Part shown: positions 24,407 through 31,593 of the stretch, one piece after another
Numbering within the stretch: position 1 is the first letter of the stretch
Layout of the letters: the number at the start of each line of letters is the position of its first letter
From: a virus
Reading direction: 5' to 3' (one strand)
Virus record (IMG/VR): IMGVR_UViG_3300034050_000451
Span: 62,001-126,000 of that record
Length of the DNA: 64,000 bases
Notes under the pieces: generated by a model
Database searches by the model: none
What the model saw: only the letters and a program-made list of their open reading frames with translations
Told to the model about the DNA's origin: nothing
Translations under genes and position numbers: made by a program

Positions 24407-27400
24407 CTATTCGTAAAATAATCCAAGAATTTGATTTAATGGTGCAAATGTACCTGTTAGTTTCATTGTATTTCCATTGTACACAAATACGATACCTTCG
24501 TTTGGAACTATTTTATCTTTTCCACCAATAGCGTTTAATCTTTGTAATTCCATTTTAAGTTTTGCTATCTTCTTTTCATCACCACCAGTCTTAACATCTG
24601 ATATAGTTTTATCTAATCTATCCTTCATAGCTCTAACCGCAGAATCAGGGTTTGCTGTAAGTACTGAACTCATAAATGAAAGTACTTCAGAGCCAACACC
24701 CAAAAATATATCCTCAAAAGGTCTAATATTATCCTTTGCTATCTTAGCGTGGTCATTCTTATCAATACCAGTTGCCCAACTTAATACTTTAGCATCGGTA
24801 ATGTTTTTATTGTCTAAACGGAATGATTTATCATAGAATGCCCATCTCTTAACCAATCCCATTAGAGTTCTATTATCAATCGGAGATGGTGATTTCTTAG
24901 TTACAAAATCAGTCCACCATGCTTGATGATAATCAGCAATACCATCCGTATCGGATAGTTTAAACTTAGATTGTAGTTTTGTAATCTGTCCACTATATTT
25001 TCCTTTTAATGAAGTTAAGTTTTTTGATTGTGGTAACTTAACAACTGGAGGTCCTTGTATTGTATAAGCCGATTGTACGTTTTGATTTACTTGCTTAATC
25101 ATACCAGCCAAAACTTTAGCTGCTTCTTGATTTTCACCAATTGCTATACCAGCTTCATTATATTCCATTGTTCCATGAAATACTAATAGTGCTTGTCCAT
25201 AAGGAATTACATTTACCGAAGTTGGATATATTACCTCCAAATTCATAAAACATGCACCATTCTTAAAAACTTTTTCTCTTTGTTTTTCTGAAAGTGATTT
25301 TATTGCTTTTGATAAATCACTCATAGCAAAGTTGTATGCTTTTTCTAACTCACCTCTTCCGGCAAACTTAGTAGCTACTCCATTTATATCCAATGCCTTC
25401 TCACCTCTATTAGCTAGATGTCCTTTGTTTCTAGCAGCAACTAATCTTCCATTCACCCAACTGATTGCTAATGCTTGTCCATCAGTTTTTTCTCTTGTCA
25501 ATTCCAACTTACCTTCTAATGCACGATTCACAATATCTTTAAGTTGTCCAAATGTTAAGTTAATTTCAGTATCAAATGGATGATTCATATGTCCATACGC
25601 ACCACCTTCAGTTAATAACCCCTCAGTTATGTTTGGGTTATTATCAGTTCCACATTTGTGACACATATAGGTATCACTTCCACCTTCAGAAATTTTCCAA
25701 CTCCAACCACAATTATCACAAATTACTTTACCATTTTCTACTCTTTCACTAATCCCACCACCCAATGCGTATGGTTCGTTATATTGTAATTTCTCAGCGT
25801 TAAATTTCTTTCTTAATCTTTTAAGAACTTCTTTATGTTTATCAATCCATGCTTGGTCTGGGTAACCCATTCCAATTCCTTCAAATGCTGATTTGGTTTT
25901 TACTTTATACCAACCACCACCCGGTGTTCTGAATATTCTTGCAGGTATTTCTAATATTCCATTTGATGGTAATTTAGAATGATACTTTGAATCAATATGA
26001 ACAACCTTTACAATGAATACTTTTTTCTTATTATCAGCTCCAATCAATTCAACTTCTAATGGAACTGCTACTCCACCTATTTTAAGTTTACCACCAAAGA
26101 TATTACCTTTAGTGTATGCTTCTTCTACTGATTTTTTAACCATTTCATATCCTTTATCTTCGGTATCCTTTGTATTTGTTTGATGACCAGGTTCTGTTTT
26201 TTTACTATCATCAAAATCAATTGTATCCAATTCTGCACCATATCCCATATCAGGTGTATATGTTCCCGATTTGTGATGTTGTAAAAAATTATGGTCTATT
26301 GTACCATCCGATTTATGATTTTTTGAATTAATATTTTCATTTTTACTTATTTCAATTGCTCTTAATTGCTTAAGTGCTTTCTCTTTAGTATCATGTGTTC
26401 CTAATCTATCACCACCATCCTTTGGATATACCACCCACTTACCATCAATATGTTTGATTGTTTCAACAGTCAATTTCATTGATTCTTTGCTTCTAAAATC
26501 TCTAGTTCCACCTTTATTATCTTTAAATCCGAATGATTTATAGAATTGGATTAATCTTCCCTTAGAACCCCCAAAATCAGATGATGGAGTTAAGAATACA
26601 TCTTTTTTGGTTTTCTTTGCATAAGTAATAATATCATTCATTACTTTTGTACCAATACCCTCACTTCTTTTTTCTTTTGGAACAACTATTCTGTGAATTT
26701 CTAAGTATTCTGGATATTCATATACATCCAATTCCACACCATGTTTTTTCCCCAAATGAGAGTCTAACGTTTCAGCAATTACTGATTCAAATTTATATTC
26801 AGGTGTTGTTGTTTTGAATTCACCTTTTCTCATTATAGTTTTTGCAATAGCTTTATTAGCTTGAAGCATAAATGGTATATTGATATTAGTTCTATTATCC
26901 TTTGCTACAACTTGGTTGTATTGAGTTAAGAATTCAACAAATTTCTTTTTATTTCTACCTAATCTTTTAAAGAACCCAGTTAGTTCTGCTGCTGATATTT
27001 CCTTACCATTTCTCGTATCATTTAATCTATCGAAAAAATGTTTATCAGTAAGAACGATATCAATTGGATTTAATTGTCTATCAGCGTATTTATCAATTTG
27101 TTGTAAATCAGCCATTGGGATTTCGTTAATTACCGATTCGTTTTTACCAGTATCTGCTTTTTTAGCAGCAACACCAATTTCTTCTGCAAATTTATTTGAC
27201 ATTGGTATCACATCCTTTATATCGGCATCAATAACAATAACTTTCATATTAGCAGGTTTCCCATCTCTAATTGCGTTTGTTGTTACAGCTGCCCAACGAT
27301 GATGACCATCCACTACATATCCATCTCTACTTACATAGATTGGAGCAGTAATCTTTGGATGATTCGGGTCATTCTCTAATGCCTTTGCCATACCAGCTAC

Positions 27401-28879
27401 CTTTGCACCAACTAATTCAGATTGAGTTGCTTTTAGAGAATCCGATGGTAATTCAGTTTGGATAGTTTTAATACCCTTTCTTTTCAATAGTTCTCTAAAC
27501 ATTGGTTCCGTATCAACTTCACCATTTATATCTTTTTCCATACTTGCCGCAGGTGAACCTTCGGTTGGTTTGCCTTTAAATTGTGGCATTTCCTCACGAG
27601 GAATTCCAGCATTACCAGCACAATATAAGTTTGTTCCAGCTACAGTTATTTTACATAAATTGTAATTAGGAGCTGCTTCACCATTTTCTTTTGCCTGATT
27701 TGTTAGTTGAACCAACTTATCAATCTGCATTGAAATTTCTCTTTGTTGCTTATTTGAAATTTTAGGAATATCCGATTCTGAACTAAATGTATCTGAATCT
27801 GCTTTTGGTAATACCTTAGTTACATTATCTAATGCAACATTTGGTATTTCAGTTTTGGGTTTTTCTTTTTGCTTAACATCAGGTGCATGTTTAAACATAT
27901 CCGAACCGGCTACTTTAGTTCCTTTAGATGGTTCCGATTTTGTATCACTAGCTCCATCTATTTTAACATACTTACCACCATCATTCTTTGAAAAAGATGG
28001 AGAAGATTCATCATCCTCTTTACCTTTTTGTTTATACACACCATGTCCAATATGAGTGTATTTGGAATCATCATTTTCATCTTCAAAGATTACTTGATAT
28101 CCTTCCTTTATCATTCTAAAAGTTGCTACCTTTTTACCATTGATAGTTGGCATTCCATGTTCATCTTTTCCAATAGTTTTTACAATAACTTTTTTATTTT
28201 TAAATCTACCCATTAAAATGGTATCTCCGATTTCAACATCTAATGTAATACCTTCATCTAAATTAATTGATTCTGGTAATTTGGAAAGTTTATCAACAAC
28301 CATATCAAAAATTGATTGATTGAATTTACCATAAGCTTTCTTTACAAAGAAATCTTTTTTATCCTCAGTACTACCTTTTTTTAAACCAATCCTAACATCA
28401 GTACCACTAATTGCATTTGGTTGTGCTGGTGATATAAAAACATACCCCCTATCAGCATATCCTTCCAATTCAATACTATCTTTGTATTTTTCAAAATACT
28501 TCCCACCCAAACGACTTGAATCTTTCTCACCAACCACAGTTATAAATGCAGTAGTTTCTTTATTGAATTTGCTTAGGATTTCAGTTGGAGCATAGGGATT
28601 TTTGACCTGAGCTATTTTGTTTGATGGGATACCAAACATAGTGGTCATTACCTTTACTTTCTCCTTAAAATTGAATGGGGATTTTTGATTGTCTGTTTTA
28701 TCAGAGGTTCCGATATAAACATTATTTTTTCCAAACTTTTTTACTAATGTTTGGTAAGTAGCGAAGTGCCCTTTATGAAAAGGTTGAAAGCGACCAGAGT
28801 AAACAACAACTAAGTCCTTTACACTGCTCGCTTCTCCTAATAATATACTCTCTACTAAAAACTTTGATAAATCACTCAT
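24407..28879 (-). CDS. 1490-residue multidomain protein: nucleotidyltransferase, ParB-like, GNAT and ligase-like domains
   Basis: Domains in order: an N-terminal helix ending LLGE16|A17; a HxGH cytidylyltransferase/NMN adenylyltransferase-like domain (22-190; HKGH 35-38, ISGTDVR 157-163); a small beta domain (210-258); a hydrophilic linker; a ParB/sulfiredoxin-like domain (about 470-560, VVDGHHRW with D524, H526, H527, R528); a helical domain (595-690); a GNAT acetyltransferase domain (about 710-800, RSEGIGTKV as the acetyl-CoA loop); a beta domain (925-1010); a zinc ribbon (CDNC 1054-1057, CHKC 1073-1076); and a covalent nucleotidyltransferase (ligase/capping-type) domain with motif I KTDG (K1131), motif III around NLEVIYP (1213-1219), motif IV EGIVFV (E1461) and motif V MKLTG (K1473), with a long insertion between III and IV. 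Linkers carry gp21-like sites at E209|G210, E586|I587, E703|T704, E920|A921, E1086|G1087 and E1091|G1092. I infer a capsid-packaged polyprotein cut by gp21; substrates are unknown. Confidence 0.7.
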   Translation of the reverse strand: MSDLSKFLVESILLGEASSVKDLVVVYSGRFQPFHKGHFATYQTLVKKFGKNNVYIGTSDKTDNQKSPFNFKEKVKVMTTMFGIPSNKIAQVKNPYAPTEILSKFNKETTAFITVVGEKDSSRLGGKYFEKYKDSIELEGYADRGYVFISPAQPNAISGTDVRIGLKKGSTEDKKDFFVKKAYGKFNQSIFDMVVDKLSKLPESINLDEGITLDVEIGDTILMGRFKNKKVIVKTIGKDEHGMPTINGKKVATFRMIKEGYQVIFEDENDDSKYTHIGHGVYKQKGKEDDESSPSFSKNDGGKYVKIDGASDTKSEPSKGTKVAGSDMFKHAPDVKQKEKPKTEIPNVALDNVTKVLPKADSDTFSSESDIPKISNKQQREISMQIDKLVQLTNQAKENGEAAPNYNLCKITVAGTNLYCAGNAGIPREEMPQFKGKPTEGSPAASMEKDINGEVDTEPMFRELLKRKGIKTIQTELPSDSLKATQSELVGAKVAGMAKALENDPNHPKITAPIYVSRDGYVVDGHHRWAAVTTNAIRDGKPANMKVIVIDADIKDVIPMSNKFAEEIGVAAKKADTGKNESVINEIPMADLQQIDKYADRQLNPIDIVLTDKHFFDRLNDTRNGKEISAAELTGFFKRLGRNKKKFVEFLTQYNQVVAKDNRTNINIPFMLQANKAIAKTIMRKGEFKTTTPEYKFESVIAETLDSHLGKKHGVELDVYEYPEYLEIHRIVVPKEKRSEGIGTKVMNDIITYAKKTKKDVFLTPSSDFGGSKGRLIQFYKSFGFKDNKGGTRDFRSKESMKLTVETIKHIDGKWVVYPKDGGDRLGTHDTKEKALKQLRAIEISKNENINSKNHKSDGTIDHNFLQHHKSGTYTPDMGYGAELDTIDFDDSKKTEPGHQTNTKDTEDKGYEMVKKSVEEAYTKGNIFGGKLKIGGVAVPLEVELIGADNKKKVFIVKVVHIDSKYHSKLPSNGILEIPARIFRTPGGGWYKVKTKSAFEGIGMGYPDQAWIDKHKEVLKRLRKKFNAEKLQYNEPYALGGGISERVENGKVICDNCGWSWKISEGGSDTYMCHKCGTDNNPNITEGLLTEGGAYGHMNHPFDTEINLTFGQLKDIVNRALEGKLELTREKTDGQALAISWVNGRLVAARNKGHLANRGEKALDINGVATKFAGRGELEKAYNFAMSDLSKAIKSLSEKQREKVFKNGACFMNLEVIYPTSVNVIPYGQALLVFHGTMEYNEAGIAIGENQEAAKVLAGMIKQVNQNVQSAYTIQGPPVVKLPQSKNLTSLKGKYSGQITKLQSKFKLSDTDGIADYHQAWWTDFVTKKSPSPIDNRTLMGLVKRWAFYDKSFRLDNKNITDAKVLSWATGIDKNDHAKIAKDNIRPFEDIFLGVGSEVLSFMSSVLTANPDSAVRAMKDRLDKTISDVKTGGDEKKIAKLKMELQRLNAIGGKDKIVPNEGIVFVYNGNTMKLTGTFAPLNQILGLFYE

Positions 28880-28906
28880 TATATGATAATTATTTCTCTT
28901 ATACCA

Positions 28907-28915
28907 TATAAATAT
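28907..28915 (-). promoter_or_regulatory. Candidate late promoter motif
   Basis: ATATTTATA on the gene strand, 28 bases before the start of the 1490-residue protein, in line with late (virion) expression of that gene. Confidence 0.5.
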
Positions 28916-28937
28916 AATAATTTATTGTTTTAGTTTT

Positions 28938-29264
28938 TTATTTAGCCGCTTGCTCTTTAAAAGCTGGATTATAAGTAATAGTACCTTCTCTTAAATCGAT
29001 TTGACCTCTTGGGTATTCCTTTTCAAGACCAGCTACTAATTCTCTCATCGCATCATTTTGAGATTTAAAATCAGCTTCAGCTCTTTCTAAACCATCATGT
29101 AGTTTATCCATTTCTTCTTCTAATTCTTTTCTTCTCAAATAGATTTGCCCGAAAGCGTTTACTAATTCTTGAATTTTACCATTGCCTTCTCTTAGTGGAG
29201 TAAGGATATCTTCGGTTAATTCTACTGTAACTAACTCGATTTTTTGAATTGTTTCGTTTGCCAT
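28938..29264 (-). CDS. Small coiled-coil protein (paralogue of the protein at 33.8-34.1 kb)
   Basis: A 108-residue protein: a helical coiled coil (about residues 30-85, Glu/Lys/Arg-rich with RRKELEEEMDKL) followed by EYPRGQIDLREGTITY. The ending is nearly the same as KYPNGQIDLEAGTVVY in the protein at 33811-34083, and both carry QxxxRKxxL before the coiled coil, so the two are paralogues. They flank the sugar-transfer operon. Function unknown; the two could form a heterodimer or be alternative subunits of the same virion or assembly factor. A candidate late motif lies 36 bases upstream. Confidence 0.6.
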   Translation of the reverse strand: MANETIQKIELVTVELTEDILTPLREGNGKIQELVNAFGQIYLRRKELEEEMDKLHDGLERAEADFKSQNDAMRELVAGLEKEYPRGQIDLREGTITYNPAFKEQAAK

Positions 29265-29299
29265 TGTTTTTTTAATTAAAAATTGTTTTTGAATTCATA

Positions 29300-29308
29300 T
29301 ATAAATAT
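29300..29308 (-). promoter_or_regulatory. Candidate late promoter motif
   Basis: ATATTTATA on the gene strand, 36 bases before the coiled-coil gene at 28938, and only 3 bases from the end of the sugar kinase gene. Confidence 0.45.
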
Positions 29309-29310
29309 AT

Positions 29311-30063
29311 CTAACTGAAATTTTCAGAAATTACACTTACCCCACGTTTTTGTATAACCTGAGATGAACATCGATTTCCAAATATAATTGATTCATTAAT
29401 ATTATTTGTTTCCAAATACTTTGTAGTGAATCCTGCTACAAAAGTATCACCTGCTCCTGAGATATCCATTATCTCAACTTTATCAGTTGGATACATATTG
29501 TTTAAATACATACATCCATCTTTATCTAATGTGATTATTAGTTTTTCTAAAATCCATTCATTATTTTCAATAAATGATTTATTATTTTGATATTCGGTTC
29601 TGTTTAATTTAATGAACTTTAAATCAGTGCACCATTCTCCTAATTTTTTTTTAGTATCACAAATTGTATTAGGGTGATTAAATGCTATTTTAGCAATATC
29701 AGTATCACTTAGAAATCCTTTGTTATAATCCGATATGACTATCATATCAAAATCATAAAAATTTATTTCAGAAAGTGTATTACCAATAGGCGGAACTACA
29801 TCATCAATATCAACTCGTAAAAGTAAATGATTAAAACTTTCCTCAACATATCTCTTTTTTACAATCAATTGAGTATTACAAATCAATTCAGTTTTACAAC
29901 CCAATGCTTCTAAATTTTCTTTAACATTATAAGCCATACCACCATTGGTGATTGTATGTGATTCTATAAAAACAGGTGCAGGTCCTTCAGGTGATAATCG
30001 TGTAGCTTTTCCATAAACGAATTCATCTAAACATCCCTCACCTATAATTAATACTTTACTCAT
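29311..30063 (-). CDS. HldE-type heptose-7-phosphate kinase (PfkB family)
   Basis: A 250-residue ribokinase/PfkB-fold kinase most like the N-terminal half of HldE (RfaE), which phosphorylates D-glycero-beta-D-manno-heptose 7-phosphate at C1. Visible motifs are the sugar-binding GGMAYNV (41-47), SDYNKGFL (111-118; compare SDYGKG in HldE), LNRTEY and the catalytic/anion-hole DISGAGDTF (200-208, D206). It is shorter than the HldE kinase domain (about 320 residues), so part of the lid is reduced. It overlaps the nucleotidyltransferase gene by 8 bases, the reverse of the single fused HldE of bacteria. Together the pair would make an activated heptose (ADP or CDP form). Other sugars are possible since the family is broad. 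Confidence 0.72.
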   Translation of the reverse strand: MSKVLIIGEGCLDEFVYGKATRLSPEGPAPVFIESHTITNGGMAYNVKENLEALGCKTELICNTQLIVKKRYVEESFNHLLLRVDIDDVVPPIGNTLSEINFYDFDMIVISDYNKGFLSDTDIAKIAFNHPNTICDTKKKLGEWCTDLKFIKLNRTEYQNNKSFIENNEWILEKLIITLDKDGCMYLNNMYPTDKVEIMDISGAGDTFVAGFTTKYLETNNINESIIFGNRCSSQVIQKRGVSVISENFS

Positions 30064-30445
30064 TTGTTAATATTTTAGTTGTACTGAAATCATCCATTCG
30101 ATTAAAATACACAATTGATTTTGCGTATTGTTCTCCCACTATTGGTTTATTTTTATAATCAGACCCAATTACAAATATATCAGGGTTATATGTTTTAATT
30201 ACATTTTCTAATAATTCAGCTGAATCAAATATAACTACTTTACTAACTCCTTTAATTCTTTCCAAATTATACTTTCGTTCTTCTTCAGTATGGAACGGTC
30301 TATCTTCTCCTTTTAATTCCTTTACTCTCCTATCGGAATCAATTCCAATAATAACAATATCACCAAAGGCAGATGCGAACTCAATCATCTTAAAATGCGC
30401 ATGATGTAAAACATCAAAACATCCATTTAACCAAACCTTTTTCAT
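30056..30445 (-). CDS. HldE-type sugar nucleotidyltransferase (split C-terminal half)
   Basis: A 129-residue cytidylyltransferase-like protein matching the C-terminal domain of HldE, which adds AMP to heptose 1-phosphate. It has NGCFDVLHHAHFKMIEFA (the HxGH nucleotide-binding site, here HHAH at 14-17 with Ala in place of Gly), GIDSDRRVKELKG, RPFHTEEER, and the final STTKIL (compare STT-I-I in HldE). The Gly-to-Ala change in HxGH is unusual and could lower or change activity; glycerol-3-phosphate cytidylyltransferase is the main alternative family. The start overlaps the heptosyltransferase gene by 4 bases (ATGA), and its end overlaps the kinase gene by 8. Confidence 0.75.
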   Translation of the reverse strand: MKKVWLNGCFDVLHHAHFKMIEFASAFGDIVIIGIDSDRRVKELKGEDRPFHTEEERKYNLERIKGVSKVVIFDSAELLENVIKTYNPDIFVIGSDYKNKPIVGEQYAKSIVYFNRMDDFSTTKILTNE

Positions 30446-31593
30446 AGAAACTTTTCTAATTCATTAATAACCATCTGAGATGTAATTGCTTTAGTACATT
30501 CAAATTGCCTATCCGTACCTTTATGGTCTGGACACCAATTCCAATCACCAGCATCTAATTTTAATCGGTTAAAGCATCCACCACATTTATCTTTAGGTGA
30601 AGTTATTCTAACACAATCTTGCATTTCTGCCCAATCATATGAGAATCCACTAATCAATACCGTCTTTGTACCCAATGCCCAACTTAACCAACTTAACCCA
30701 CTACCAATACCAATGAATGCTTTTGATTTTCTCATTTCATCCATTACTTTTTCCAAAGAACCGGCTGGGTGTTTGACTACTCCAGTTGGGTGTTTATTAC
30801 CCATATAATCATTATTCTCTTGTGATAATAGTTTAACTGTATAACCTTTATCATTTAACCAATTCACTACTTCTTGCCAACCATTTGGGTTATTCCAATA
30901 CTTAGATTGAGCAGTTCCATGTATTGCTATTGTTATTAACTTATCATCTTTAACAATATCTGATGATGGTAACTTTGGTTTTATTTCTTTATATGGTAAT
31001 CCCAATATATCAGAACCCATTTTTTGCATTGTTTGGGATTTAAAATCGTTTGGATTTTTTCTGTTATTTACACTACCATCTTCATTATAGAATAAACCAA
31101 CAGTATACATTGCGTATAAATTTTCAACACTTTGACCTGGTTTTACAAATTCTATATTTGGATATTGTGACTCTAACATTTCGTTATGAAATGTAGATAC
31201 AATTAATTCACAATTATGTACTTTCTGAAATTCGTCAAAGTATGGAAACCATGCTAATGTATCACCCAATGCTTTTGATGATAGTGCTAGATAAACTCTC
31301 TTATTAGTTGCGGTATAATCATGTTCAAAAAATAAAGTATTACCTTCCCATATTTCAATTCTCCAATCTATAAAATACTCAATATTACATTTAGCCCAAG
31401 TATTGTTTGATAATTCGGTTGTGAATAAAACATTACCATTACGTTTGTTTATAAACTTAACATTGTATTTACCCGTTTGGTTTCCCAATACTTCAGCCCA
31501 AGGACCATTTACGAAATGATAATTTACTTTATTTCGTACTTCAACAATGTTATTTAAATTTTTAGTTAATTTATCGTAAATCATTAATTCCAT
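30442..31593 (-). CDS. Autotransporter-type O-heptosyltransferase (BAHT/TibC-like, GT9-related)
   Basis: A 383-residue protein resembling bacterial autotransporter heptosyltransferases (TibC, Aah), which move heptose from ADP-heptose onto Ser residues of a protein. Features: a beta-rich N-terminal domain (1-97), YLALSSKALGDTLAWFPYF at 101-119 with the conserved Asp111 in the place of the TibC catalytic Asp (from memory), a GT-B C-terminal domain with AIHGTAQSKYWNN and IGIGSGLSWLSWALGTK, and a C-terminal metal finger formed by C337, C340, C354 and C366 (KCGGC, WNWC, FEC), the hallmark of this family. The neighbours that make an activated heptose support the call. A start at Met4 (31584) is also possible and would nearly remove the 10-base overlap with the upstream gene. 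The acceptor protein is not known. Confidence 0.75.
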   Translation of the reverse strand: MELMIYDKLTKNLNNIVEVRNKVNYHFVNGPWAEVLGNQTGKYNVKFINKRNGNVLFTTELSNNTWAKCNIEYFIDWRIEIWEGNTLFFEHDYTATNKRVYLALSSKALGDTLAWFPYFDEFQKVHNCELIVSTFHNEMLESQYPNIEFVKPGQSVENLYAMYTVGLFYNEDGSVNNRKNPNDFKSQTMQKMGSDILGLPYKEIKPKLPSSDIVKDDKLITIAIHGTAQSKYWNNPNGWQEVVNWLNDKGYTVKLLSQENNDYMGNKHPTGVVKHPAGSLEKVMDEMRKSKAFIGIGSGLSWLSWALGTKTVLISGFSYDWAEMQDCVRITSPKDKCGGCFNRLKLDAGDWNWCPDHKGTDRQFECTKAITSQMVINELEKFL

